DNA from: Limnanthes douglasii subsp. nivea
Lineage: Eukaryota > Streptophyta > Magnoliopsida > Brassicales > Limnanthaceae
Length of the DNA: 64,000 nt
Direction of reading: 5' to 3'
Assembly (NCBI GenBank): GCA_036936605.1
Contig: JAUPFV010000002.1
Coordinates: 268,406,770 to 268,470,769, forward strand
Each line of letters opens with the position of its first letter. The stretch's first letter is position 1. A program made the translations under genes and the position numbers. A model generated the notes under the pieces. That model worked only from the letters and a program-made list of their open reading frames with translations. It made no database searches and was not told where the DNA came from. This document shows positions 53,551 through 64,000 of the stretch, one piece after another.

Positions 53551-54105
53551 TGAGGTGATATGTAAATATTTGATGCTATCAATAAAACTATTGTTTGTCC
53601 AATAGTTTTTTAAGTATACTTATTGAAATTATTCTGGTAACTAGTTAAAGACTGATCATCTTTGAAGTTGACCAAGAGTAATTATTCTGAAGTGTTGTAT
53701 ACATTTTTCGAAGAAACAACCATATTTAAAGTGATACGCTCTGTAAACGCACTACCATATTCAAAATGCCGCGTTCTTTAAAAGCACTACCATATTCAAA
53801 GTATTACGTTTTTTTTAAAACGTACTATAATATTCGAAGTATTATGTCATCTAAACACACTATTTGTGTTAAAAGTGTTAACATTTTCTAAATACACTTT
53901 GTATTGTGTATAATCATTAGAAGCAATCATGCCTTATTATATAAAAAATAATGAAAATATTAACAGACTCAAAGATATTATTGCATAAATTTGATGAATA
54001 CACAAAAACGTTTTTAAATACCAAAACAAATGGCATTTAATAGAGTCAAGTCATCCTACAACAACTGGATGATAGATATAAAAAAAGGAAAAAAGGAAAA
54101 TAAAG
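53551..54105 (+). other. Gypsy-3 region between integrase and antisense gene
   Basis: Non-coding, AT-rich; contains the minisatellite at 53706-53870. Tat elements often carry such arrays here. Confidence 0.6.
53706..53870. repeat. 35-38-bp minisatellite in Gypsy-3
   Basis: CCATATTTAAAGTGATACGC or variants begin at 53720, 53755, 53790 and 53828 (steps 35, 35 and 38). Units share ACTACCATATTCAAA and a TTACGTT/GCCGCGTT block. Confidence 0.82.
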
Positions 54106-57100
54106 TTATTTATCTTTGGAATTCTCATCGGCAGACTCCCCTTGGTCAGAAGAACTGTCCTTTGATTCTGCCTCTTCGGATGAAGAATAAGGTATAGGGT
54201 CAAAGGATTTTCTGGGTAAATCTGCTCCTAGAAGTTGGAAAGATCAGCCTTTCCAAATGAAGCATGAATTTCACGAAGAAGTTTAATAGTTTTTTGCTCT
54301 TCGGCATTGTCGATGGCCACTAGCATGTCTTTGCTACATTCATCTTCAGCAGCAGTCACAGCAAGTTTTTTTCTCTTCATCAAACTGAATCTTGAGAGCA
54401 TCCATGTCCTCCTTTAATTTATTCTTCTCACCTTCACTCTTGTTTAGTGAAAGTTGAAGAGTAAAATAATTTTATTTTTCATCGTATAACTCTTGAACAT
54501 GTTTAGACTTTAGTTATTTTATCTCATTTTTGTGAGATGTGTTAAGCTCTTCTGTATCTTTCTTGTGCACAGCTGTGAGATGATTTTTGAGGAATATGAT
54601 TCATCTGAGGAATTCTGATCTGATAGCTTGGAATTCGTAAAAATGGCGCTCCTCCATACCACCGAAGATTTCCCTTATTTTCTTCTCAGAAACAACAATT
54701 TTATTTTGACGAACCATCTCTTTCGCCATTTTCTCTAAGTGGTTTCGAGAAGATTCAACTTCTTGACATAATTTTTGTGATGCAGCACCAAGGTTGAAAA
54801 AATGTTGAAGAGCAAGTGCAACGTCTTCATATGGCTCTTCGGCAAGTATGAATATTGGGCTAGGATAAGGCATAAAAGCAGAGGAAGATGGAGGCAATGA
54901 GACCTCTGGTGAAGTTTCCCCGAGAAGAACATGGGTAGATCTTTTACCATAATTTTGCAGTTGGTCCTAAATTTATTGAATATATGGATCTTCATCTCTC
55001 ATAAGCTCTAGAGATTGATCTAAGTTGATGAAGCTATCAGGATTAAAGTGATCCTCCTCGATCATTGGCTATGGCAGTCTCTCCTTGCTGATTACCTTTT
55101 TCTTTATCACCTGCTTCACTTTTTTTTTTATCTTCCACCACAACAACCTCTTGGAAGACACCACCTCTTAAGAAGTTTGTACAACTTTATTTTTTTCTCT
55201 TTTCCTAGGAGTTGTTTAGCTTTGATTTTATTTTTCTTTGAGGCCACTATTTTCTTCCTTTTTGGGGAAGGCTCAACTTCTTCTTCTTCTTCGATGGTGG
55301 GGAGGCTCTTTCCTGCCGCCTTTTTTTTGTTTTGGCTGCGACGTCGGAACTAATAAAAGACTAGCACCATATGTGCTAGTTGTTTTTTATCTTTTTTTCT
55401 TTTCTTTTTTAAGGGAAGGTGGCTCTCTAACCAATTCCAAACTGGAAGAAACATGTTATTATCAGGTGTCACTAGTCTCATCATAGCTTGCCTCGGTTTG
55501 GAAGCTCCATCGGATTTTCTGGGAAGTCAGCACTCAACGTGATTCGCCACAAGTGGTTGTTGATAAAGTTAATGGGCAAGAAAGCTGAGTGGAACCCATT
55601 GCCCCACTCTTTTTCCGCCTGTATCGCTAACTTGGCAAAAAATTCCTTGGCATCTTTTTGGCGAATCTTATACCGCCTCGGAATTTCTGAGATATAAAAA
55701 AATATAAGCCAAATATTAAAACGAGATAGTGAAAACAACAATAAAAGATAAACAGTTTAATTTTACTCCTCCATACGAGGTTGAGTCTTGATGGATTCGC
55801 CTCGGAAATTTCCTTTCCATTTTCCTAGGCCCCTGATATTAGACATTTTTTTCTTCCAAAAATTTCCAACCTCAAGTATATCATCGAGTATCTTCAGATC
55901 ATCACCAAGTGTGAGATAGTTGAAGGGAAGGACATGGCCTTTCAAAAGCTTTGTTAAGGCAATAAAATCTTTGATAAAAAGAGGAATTTGGGCTAGTCTG
56001 AAAGCCATAATAATAGAAAAAAAGGGTAAACCATTGATTGGGAGTAGCTTGCGTAGGACAGAGGTTGAGGAGCTCAAAATACTCTATAATCATTGGGTCT
56101 AACAGCAACCAAAGACCCCAGTTTATAATTTCAAGGTACACCACTAGCTCATCCTTTCCATAGTTAAGTAGAGTCTCTCATTCTTTTGGAAGCCGAAGTA
56201 CGATATTGTCTGGCATTCCACGTTGCTTTTTTAAAGAGGCGGCCCAAGACTCTGAGTAATAGATATATAGACCATTTTTTAGTGCCAATATATACTCATG
56301 GTTGAGTGGTTCAAATTTTCACCATTTGAGGCAACCAGTTCTTCGGAGAGTTCAACATGAGATTTTGTTTTCCATCCCCCATGTGCTTTTGTCTTGGAAA
56401 CCCTTTTCACTATTTCACTATCCGTTTCCTTTGAATGATCATCTTCCGTATCAGCCTCGACGTTCGATTGTGTGGATTTAGAGTCACCTTCCTCCTCGGA
56501 TGCCTCATCCACGAGTCGAGGTGAGTTAGGATTCGAAGTTAGTTCTCTATTATCGTTACTTGAGGGATTTGGTTGAGACTATGTAGTTGTCTCAATAACA
56601 TCCCTCAGTGGAGGAGAAGAACTTGAAGGATTCGATGTGTAATCAGCATCGTCCCCCATGGCTATGAAGGTTTTTTTTAAGGTTCGAGGAAGCTAAGTTT
56701 TTGTATGAACATGAAGGGTTTCCTTGTGCAGTGGACGAGTGAGATCAGAATTAACTAGAGAATGAGTTTCCTCTCATATCCTTGAAGAAGATATGGTTTG
56801 CGTTACTTTGCGATTATTTCGAGGACTTTAGTTTGCATGAGGGATTCGAGATGATAATCTAATTAGAGATGGTGAAACTCGAGGAATTTTCTGTCTTTGA
56901 GTTTTAGATGATTGACCTTCTTCTGGAAGAGGAGAATTTGTAAAGACAATAGGAGTTTGATTAGGATCAAAGTTACTGTAATATATTATCCTTGTAGACA
57001 AACTCCGAGTTGTGTTGCTTATCAGACCAAATGCTCTATATTCATCTGTCCTTTCATTTATACAGAAGTAGTCGTATGATAGGAAGTGAGGTTTCTGTTT

Positions 57101-57371
57101 ATATGGGGAGAATGAATTTCGGGGTTTTTTTGCTTTTGGCTTTTTGAGTTTTGGATGTTTTCTCATAGACGAACTTAAAGACTGGAGGTGAATTTCTTTT
57201 TTCCGGTGCAAGTAGCTTAAAGGTTGAATATTCAGATGAAGGTAGCCAAGAAATTTCAGAAAACAAGTAAACTATCTCTCTAAAAAAAGTATTGTGAAGC
57301 AAAATGAGTCGCGAAGATGTATTTATAGGAAAAGTTGAAGAAGAAGGAAGTGGAAGATTTGGAGAAAGCAA
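54106..57371 (-). pseudogene. Antisense gene of Gypsy-3 (Tat-type extra ORF)
   Basis: The minus strand carries a series of coding blocks from 57371 down to a TAA at 54108-54106. The N-terminal part (57371-56828, two overlapping frames) is Lys, Ser and Pro rich. At 56512-56279 is an acidic block. At 56144-55763 (two frames) is a hydrophobic domain reading IIEYFELLNLCPTQATPNQW, resembling the PF04195-type domain annotated as putative gypsy-type transposon. A further domain is at 55741-55481. The C-terminal 270 residues (about 54900-54120) are coiled-coil-like with many Glu and Lys, ending in a Ser-Glu-Asp rich tail (SSSEEAESKDSSSDQG). Frames are broken by several shifts. Extra antisense ORFs in this position are known in Tat elements; the biological role is not established. 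Confidence 0.68.
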
Positions 57372-57688
57372 TTGGGCAGAATTTCAAACGGTTGCGTAAA
57401 TGAGAGTTTGACACCTGCCATATGATAGGCCTAATGGAAGACCTAGAGCCTAGGGCACCATCATCACCTATTCAATTTCTACTTCGAACGTTTATGACCG
57501 TTAGAAGGAAATGTCCGAAGCGTTGAGGAAAATATTGTTAATTCGAGGACAAGATTTTGCCAAATATATGGAGACACTAAGTTTGAAGTTGTTCGAATCC
57601 TGGATAAGAAGATTTTTCTCCATTAATGAATATTTCTGATGGCAATTAGTTCTCATTCACTGACTTTCATAAGAATTAAGGAAGCTAC

Positions 57689-58002
57689 TGATAAGGAAAT
57701 ATAACATTTGGGATCAAAATGTAAATGAATGAAACCTTGTATGGTAAATTATATAGTTATGGGAGATATTTAAATCTTTGTGTATAGATAATGGACTAAT
57801 ATGCAATTATGACTAATATGCAATTATTCCCTTTGTGTAACAATTTCTGGTATATCTAACTTGCGCTTATATATAAAGGCCAAGGCTGAACTAAGAAAAA
57901 GATTCTGAATTTTGAGATTAAACTACTTGCACTTCTTGATTTTCTCTCTCTAGAAACTACTTCTCTCTAGTTTTCTCTACGAACTATATTAAATCCACAT
58001 CA
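57689..58002 (+). repeat. Gypsy-3 3' LTR
   Basis: 314 bp, starts TGATAAGG and ends CACATCA. Compared with the 5' LTR it has a short internal duplication of GACTAATATGCAATTAT near 57790-57825. A purine stretch (AAGAATTAAGGAAGC) lies just before it. Confidence 0.9.
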
Positions 58003-59044
58003 ATTCCTATTCATAATGATGTTCATGATACTGCAGTTTTCTTAATCCCGAAAGTGATTTCCCCAAATACATGGAAATATTTCATGTCAATCAGCCTTAA
58101 AATTATGTTCAATAGAATAGTTTCTAAGGTAATGAACTGTAGATTTGCTACCCTATTTCCTGAAATAATTTCAGATGAGCAAGGGGCTTTTGTGAAAGGA
58201 AGGAGCATCCATGAAAACATATTGATTTCTCAAGAACTCATTGCCCCACTCAACCAAAAGACAAGATGAAGTAAGGTATTTCTTAAAATTGATATGGAAA
58301 AATCTTTTGACAGGCTTTCATATCAATTCATCCTAAGAATAATGGCTGCTTTTGAAATTAACAATAAGTTCTTAAACCTGGTCTTCAAGAGCATGAACAA
58401 TATCAGTTCTTCTATTATAGTAAATGGTGAAATGAGGGGTTATTTTAAGCCAACTAATGGCTTAAGACAAGGTGATCCATTGTCTCCTAGTCTTTATCAT
58501 CGCAGAAGATTATCTCATAAGGGGATTCAAACAGATGGCATTTGAGAATATTTCTTCAAGATACAAGTCTATGGGCAGCTATTACATACCTTGTTTAGCT
58601 TTCGCGGATGATTTTATTGTATTCAGCAATGGCTCTGCCTCCACATTTAAAGAGATCAATAAATTTTTGAATCGTTATCAAGAGATATCGGGTTAGGTCA
58701 TCAAAAATATACCTATTCTATATCTGAGGATTCATGTCAACAAAAATAACATAATTAACAATTTTGATGACTTGGTTCACAAGATAAGAAGTAAAATATA
58801 TGAGTGGGATGGTAATCTGCTATCTTTTGGTGGGAAGCTAACCCTGGTTCATTATGTTTTAACCATTATTCCTAACTACAACATCCAAAACTCATATCTC
58901 CCAAAAGTTTGTGATTCAAATGATAAATTGTCTGTGCAACAGGTTCCTCTGGGTTATAAGGAAAACAGTTTGGCTATTACTTGGTCTTGTTGGTCTAAAC
59001 TTTGCAAACCTTATAATGAGGGTGGGATAAATATTAGAAATTGA
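58003..59044 (+). pseudogene. LINE-2 RT, downstream part
   Basis: Continues LINE-2 after Gypsy-3: AVFLIPKVISPNTWKYFMSI (usual form IALIPKxxxPxxxxxFRPIS), then SDEQGAFVKGRSIHENILIS, FLKIDMEKSFDRLSY (first catalytic Asp), NGLRQGDPLSP and CLAFADDFIVFSNG (catalytic Asp pair). The thumb region reads LLSFGGKLTLVHYVL and WSKLCKPYNEGGINIRN, matching LINE-1. Stops at about 58268, 58541 and 58695, so it is inactive. Confidence 0.86.
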
Positions 59045-60339
59045 AAGATATTCAAACTGCTTACTTTCATTCAATTTAATGATATAGAAGATAGAGCATG
59101 GTATGAACTCGATGAAGTTAGAAATTATGGGCTGATGGGCAATGGAATATGGAGAAGTTGGAAGGGTCTCTTACTAATATTGATATTGTTAAAATTAAAA
59201 AGATTGCTTTGCAATCCAATGACATAATCAAATGGTATTTATCATTGAATGGATACTACAACACAAAGGACACTTGGAACTCAATCAGATTTAAAGGTAA
59301 TAAGTCAAATCTCTATATTTAACTTTAGAATCCAACCACTCTAGTAAAATGTTCTTTTCTCTTATGGAGAATACTATATAGTTGGCTTCCTATAGATTTA
59401 TTTATGCAAAGAAAAAAGTTCTAATATGCTTGTAAATGTCAATACAGTAAGAATTCTGAATCCATGAATCATGTCTTTGTTCAATGGCAAGATTCTTGGA
59501 ATGTTTGGAACTACTTTGCAACTTTGTTAAAAATTACTATCAACAAGAACATGTCATTTGCTCGCATGATTAGGTCCTGGTTTTGGTCAACAAACAAAGA
59601 CATCCACATAATAATTATCCTCCAAGCAGTTATCTCCTCGGTCATTTGGTATTCGAGAAATAAAAAAATATAAAGATCAGAATGTAAACTCAAAAACAAT
59701 GATTGATCATATCATATATATCATTGTTGGTCTTGATTGTGCTAATATCTTAAAGATATCTCATTGGGCAATGATATAAGTATAACTGCTTTTATTGGTT
59801 GTGTTAATCATCTGAACGATCCTAGGATTGCTCTTTCTCTCAAATGGAACCACCCTAAAGCTAACAGGTACAAACTAAACACGGATGGGCTTGCTATGTG
59901 GCAGGTTAGTCTAGCGGAGATGGTCTAATCAAATATCTTACTGGAAATATAATTATTGGTTATGGGAGAATATATGGGAAGAAATTTTCTATTGTGGTTT
60001 GGTGTCGAGCTTTACTAGATGGTCTGTTGATTTGCAAATCAAATGGCATTAACGAGATTAATATAGAAACAAAATCAAGCATCCTCACTGAAATGATTCT
60101 AAAAGGGAGAGCACCCTGGTTTTTAGAGCCTATTATTAATTTTTGCAAGAAACTAATATCATTGTAAGATCCATATATTTCGAGAACAAAACATAGTTAT
60201 CGATTGGATAGCAAAGCAAACTCTAAAAGATACAGTAAACATTGAATTCAATCGAGATCAAGTTTCTAATACTCTTAAATCCATAACTTTACTGGAAAGT
60301 TGGGGTATATGTTATATTAGATTCGATAATAATTGTTAA
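59045..60339 (+). pseudogene. LINE-2 zinc region and RNase H relic
   Basis: Near 59440-59680 the text reads ESMNHVFVQWQDSWNVWNYF, the zinc-binding region in which Cys has become Trp (compare TTNHVFVQCPQAWAVWLHF in LINE-1). RNase H follows from about 59870: YKLNTDGLA (first Asp present), WCRALLDGLLICKSNGI (the Glu of AECRALL is lost), then FREQNIVIDWIAKQTLKDT (last Asp present) and a C-terminal LLESWGICYIRF. It ends at a TAA at 60337-60339. Confidence 0.78.
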
Positions 60340-62590
60340 GATTATAAATTGTGTTTTCAATTCCAATGAATTTATCCCCAGTTGCTTGTTTATTCTAACA
60401 TCGTCCTATGTTGCAACAAACTCTGGGATAACTATGTCTATCAGTAATTCTCTATTACAGATATCTAGAAGCGTTGAATCTGGGAATTCAGAAAGCTTTA
60501 TCTTTTGAAACTGAAGAAAGAGATGGTGTTCATCAACTTCGAGTCTTAAGATAAAAAAAAAGGAATAATCGAATATGAAATAAAAATTCTAAAAAAACAA
60601 TTGGGATATCAAAAGACCAAAAAATGTTATGTTGGATCGTAATAAAAGCTTGAAGAATTTGGACGCAATAATTAAATTCTTAAACTCTATTTCCCTCTCA
60701 AAATTTGAAAAATAGACTTCGCTCCAATTTGGGCTATTCTTTGGGCTTCCAAGATGTATATTTGTTTACAAAAGGCCCAATATTTATTTATTTTTTAATA
60801 TAGATTTTATATATATAATATTTATATATTTTTTATATGAGAAATGAGTAACTCGGAGACAAAATTTATAAATCAATGTTGATATATTACAATTAGAGAC
60901 TCTTTTTAGAATGATTTTCTTGTTTTTATCTAAAATTTCAATTTTTTAAATTTTCAAAAAACTTTTAAAATTTCAAACGAAGAATATCAACAAATTTGAA
61001 ATTTAGTTATACTTATTGTTTCACATCTTCATCAAATACTAGTAGCTGAAGATGAGTTTTTTCCAAGCAAAAGTCTACAACTAATTTATAGCAACCACTT
61101 GCAGCCAGAACAACAAATTATGCTCCTTTTTTCTACTCTTCTTCTTCTCTTAAAGGCTACATGCTCTGATTATGTGCTACTTCTCTATTAAGTGATTGCT
61201 AGTTGCACCCAGTACTCCATCATCTTGACTCCGCCCTCCTCCAACAGGAGCATGTTAGCTACAAAACCAAGAAGAAACCAATGATTGGCCTAGAACCTGA
61301 TAACAGCTACACCATCCTAAATGGGTACATGTTCACCATAGTATATTGTTCTCACTCCCTAATATATACACACTATAACAAAAGTTCTAAAATTCTGTAT
61401 ATCTTTTTCTACCAACTTTAGACGCTGCCCATGAAAAAAAAACACTCAAAAGCTTGTATACTCCTAGTAATAACTAGTGCGAATTAATTGTCTCCTCATA
61501 ACCTTAAAAAGTAAGCAAGTACTAAAACCTGTCATTCTAAGTACAAATGCTCCTGCCTACAAAACCACAGACAACGAAAAAAAAAACAAAAAAAAAGCCA
61601 TATCCCCGGTAACCCTCTGCTTTGATGCAGACGATGCTTCAAAAAAAGCCAATCAAATGAGACTGTTCATTCTACCGCTTTGGGACTATCCTGCATGTCC
61701 CTAGATTGGCTGAAAACCAACATGCAAGTAGGAAGAAAGTGGTCAACACTATTCATGCCCCTCTCAATACTCTAATAGCAGCTCATGAGCATGATACTAT
61801 ATGCCAAATGCCCTCGCAGAACCAAGAAGGCTCCTCGAAGAATTTTCGCCTTCATTTCCTTGATATTCGCGGAAACCCTATCTCCATGTCCCATGAATAT
61901 TTTCATGAAAAATAAGATGATGATCCTTCCGATGAGAAGGAAAACATGTCAAACGCAGTCCTGCAACACTTATCATCCTACCAGTGGAATTATCTCTGCT
62001 TATTCTGCGAGTCTTTTCTATCTCATGATTGTGGAAACTTTTCGATCGTTTCAGAGAAGGCCTCGCCTCTTGAGATCCATCCTCTAGCCAGCCACTCGAA
62101 GGAAAGAGTCTCTTCAATCGGTAACAGTTTCATATTTCACCTCTTCAACAACTGTTCTATAGAAGTTTTACTTTTCCTTCCGTTGTTTCATGTGTCTGAG
62201 ATGTGGAATTAGGAAAAATAACCCAATTAATGTTGCTAACCACCCAAGGTTATCGAATGGGTTGGATTACCTGATTACCAAATACGATGTCCTTGCCCAC
62301 AAAGTGCCAAGATCAAGCAAAATTGAAGCTATCCAAAAACAGTGTCTTTCTTACACATGTTCGACCTTCTTCAGGTAAAAACGACACGTATGCAAGGAAG
62401 GTCTCGTGTTATTTTTGAATCATTGCCTCATTCAAACTCATTTGACAAGTCAAACATCTGTCGGAAAAAAAAAATGCGGGTAAGTCATGACAGCCGCGTA
62501 TATTTGCCAACAATATGCGCATATTGTTTCTGCAACAGCTAGTTGCTTAGGTGGAATCCGAATTGGAGCTCAATACATGAACCCGTCCAT
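60340..62590. other. Unassigned stretch
   Basis: Probably includes the LINE-2 3' end, for which no target duplication was found. From about 61200 base composition is more balanced and several open frames of 60-90 codons overlap on both strands (for example plus 61706-61915, plus 61946-62212, minus 62117-61878). None contains a motif I recognise and none has support from splice sites or homology within the window. It may be a decayed gene. Confidence 0.35.
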
Positions 62591-63261
62591 TTTTGCTTTG
62601 CGCAATTGCAGCGGATCAGCTAGATTCGTAGTCCACAATGGATAATGTGCTTTCTCGAATATGTCCAACCTTAGATCCACTTCTACCACAATCACCCCGG
62701 AATTTCTACCGAAAAAGTCATTCGCTTTTGAAGGATATGTCTAATTTTTTAGTTAATGGCCAAGCTATGGTCTATCACCTCGGAGGGAACCCCGACAACA
62801 TATATGATTTTACAAGCAAAACCCTCTAAATTATTGGACAAGTACCTTAACATTTGATAATGTAACATAGGCAACAACGTCTCTACTCGCAAACTTTTCC
62901 CCATTAAGAAACACATATATTTCTACATTTTCATCGGCTACTAATGAACCCGTGGTCTCCCTCGGATCATCCACCCTGTCAGCATCTAAGGAAGATCCTT
63001 CTGACTGCTATTCTTGCATTTGGTCGATAGCTACACCCTTTTAGGTGTGCAGATCTGTCGCATAGCACTCTCTAGCCACTTGCTTATCGCTTTGAATTAC
63101 TCTGACGCGATCCTTAATCACATAATTCAAGCATTAATGGACTGTATAAGCTATAACATGCATTCTGGATAACCGTGATCTCCCGAGAATTACGTTGTAA
63201 CTAGTCGGACAATACACCATCATAAACAAGACTTGAACTCTTTTTTTGAATGGGTCGCGTC

Positions 63262-63459
63262 CTAATAATACTTTCTCTCAAATTCTTCAATGACATGCGT
63301 TGTCAACCCCATAAAGCCAACTATGGTGCTTTCAGATTGGAGAATTACAGGTGTAGTATGTATCTTCTCATATATTGACATATACAACACATTTATTGAA
63401 CTACCAATATCGATGATTATCTTTCGGATCTCAATACTTGTTATTTTCTTATTGATCAC
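63262..63459 (-). pseudogene. Gypsy-4 protease relic
   Basis: A 65-codon frame with IIIDIGSSINVLY, the protease active-site region with Thr of DTG changed to Ile, and STIVGFMGLTTHVIEEFE, matching Gypsy-3 (TIIGFTGVTAQVIGEFE). Its ATG is not a real start. Confidence 0.75.
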
Positions 63460-63491
63460 TATTGCATCTTCATGAGGACCAGTTATTCCCT

Positions 63492-63903
63492 TTAAATCAT
63501 CCTCATCAAATAAGATGAAAGGTGTGATATTTTTACGTAAATATTAGTAGACATTTTTCCCTCCAATTGAGTTGATAAACTTACTACATGAATTTTCCTA
63601 GAGCTTTTAGTGTTTCCAGTCATAGTATCCCCTCTAAAAATTTCCAAGGACTCAAAGTATTCAGATAAGTTTGGAACCCTTCCTAGTACCACTGGTTCAT
63701 TCACGACCATCCTTAGATTCAAAAATCATTAATGTATTCTCCTGCTTTGAAAAACAAATTACAAGATGTTGCGCAAGTGTACTAGTTCTCCAATTATTTC
63801 TACCACTTCTTTGTTTTTTAACAAAAGTTGTCAGCTTACCATTCTTTATCAAAATTTGAATCTCTTTTTCTAAAGTTATGTAGTTTGTTGTATCCTTCCC
63901 CAC
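63492..63903 (-). pseudogene. Gypsy-4 gag C-terminal relic
   Basis: Two overlapping frames. 63903-63697 reads TNYITLEKEIQILIKNGKL, the part just after the CKYH...GHDT knuckle of gag. 63722-63492 reads LSEYFESLEIFRGDTMTGNT and then HVVSLSTQLEGKM, the link to protease. The two are related by a frameshift near 63710. Confidence 0.72.
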
Positions 63904-64000
63904 GTCATTGTGGTACTTGCAAAACTTATTATTTCATTCCTCCTCGATCTATTTATCGGTGGTGGTTTTTAAAAATTAACATGGTTCTTAGCTCTTTCAA

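Larger units (their letters stand above)
47806..58002 (+). mobile_element. Gypsy-3: Tat-type Ty3/gypsy with antisense gene
   Basis: A 10.2-kb element on the plus strand with paired LTRs, inserted in LINE-2 (a possible 5-bp duplication, ATGCT before and ATTCC after, matches at only three positions). Order: LTR, primer site, gag, protease, RT, RNase H, second RNase H, zinc and integrase, tandem repeats, an antisense coding region, polypurine stretch, LTR. The second RNase H and the extra antisense gene between integrase and 3' LTR are recognised traits of the Tat lineage. Stops in all genes show it is inactive. Confidence 0.9.
44948..60339 (+). mobile_element. LINE-2: old L1-type LINE split by Gypsy-3
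   Basis: A plus-strand non-LTR element of the same family as LINE-1, in two parts: 44948-47805 (ORF1, endonuclease, start of RT) and 58003-60339 (rest of RT, zinc region, RNase H). The gap is exactly filled by Gypsy-3. Shared landmarks with LINE-1 include the ORF1 text NVW-x-x-GNK-x-x-x-LLKW, an ATGA ORF1/ORF2 overlap and the final ...SLE-rich C-terminus. Unlike LINE-1 it retains the RT core. Many stops; inactive. A 5' end and target duplication were not found. Confidence 0.86.
62590..64000 (-). mobile_element. Gypsy-4: Tat-type relic running off the right edge
   Basis: Read leftward from the edge, the order is gag end, protease and start of RT. Blocks in order: GHDT-like knuckle remnant and TNYITLEKEIQILIKNGKL (63903-63697), VVNEPVVLGRVPNLSEYFES then HVVSLSTQLEGKM (63722-63492), IIIDIGSSINVLYMS (63459-63262), then a GRS(R)LSRMHV-like text near 63180 and the block before RT (FACKIIYVVGVPSEVIDHS) at about 62820-62760. 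The copy is lost about 62600. These match Gypsy-3 best. The 5' part is outside the window. Confidence 0.78.

Noticed and set aside
55048..55486. Plus-strand Phe/Leu-rich frames in Gypsy-3 as membrane proteins
   Set aside because: They are the complement of the Lys/Glu-rich antisense gene.
61706..62212. Overlapping frames at 61.7-62.2 kb as a multi-exon gene
   Set aside because: No consistent splice sites or motif could be found, so no gene model is given.

Overview
The window looks like nuclear DNA of a flowering plant, probably a eudicot. It is AT-rich, has long gene-free stretches, and carries plant-type mobile elements: Ty1/copia with an initiator-Met tRNA primer site, Tat-type Ty3/gypsy with a second RNase H and an antisense gene, and L1-type LINEs with a C-terminal plant RNase H. 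The one convincing host gene has plant-style introns and a TATA box. Nothing bacterial, organellar or CRISPR-like was seen. The species cannot be named from the sequence.

Layout, left to right. 0-4 kb: a 33-bp minisatellite, then decayed sequence with traces of a minus-strand coiled-coil protein. 4-7.1 kb: truncated Gypsy-1 (+). 7.1-8.6 kb: AT-rich DNA with degenerate repeats. 8.6-13.3 kb: LINE-1 (-), complete at both ends with an exact 17-bp target duplication, but lacking the catalytic core of its reverse transcriptase. 13.7-18.8 kb: the start of an F-box gene on the minus strand, split by Copia-1 (-). Copia-1 is young: 260-bp LTRs with 3 differences, a 5-bp target duplication, and gag-pol open except for one TGA. 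18.8-20.9 kb: unassigned DNA with a folded inverted repeat. 20.9-26.3 kb: Gypsy-2 (+), with a 715-bp tandem duplication of its RT. 26.6-29.6 kb: truncated Copia-2 (-). 29.8-34.7 kb: Copia-3 (+). 34.8-41.65 kb: Copia-4 (+). 41.9-44.1 kb: a four-exon R2R3-MYB gene (-). 44.9-60.3 kb: LINE-2 (+), split by a 10.2-kb Tat-type Gypsy-3 (+, 47.8-58.0 kb) that carries its own antisense gene. 60.3-62.6 kb: unassigned. 62.6-64 kb: Gypsy-4 (-), running off the right edge.

How the parts relate. Almost everything is retrotransposon, in nested and neighbouring insertions of different ages. Copia-1 and LINE-1 are the youngest by target-site and LTR evidence. The other copias and all gypsies are broken by many stops. 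The MYB gene is the only locus whose splice sites, frame, start and TATA box all agree; it sits between a copia LTR 0.25 kb downstream and the LINE/gypsy nest 0.8 kb upstream.

The most interesting observations are: an ATGA stop/start overlap between ORF1 and ORF2 kept in two diverged LINEs; the antisense coiled-coil gene in Gypsy-3; the F-box gene broken by Copia-1; and the RT-deleted LINE-1 with intact target duplications. No wholly new system is claimed. All domain assignments come from reading motifs, without a database search.
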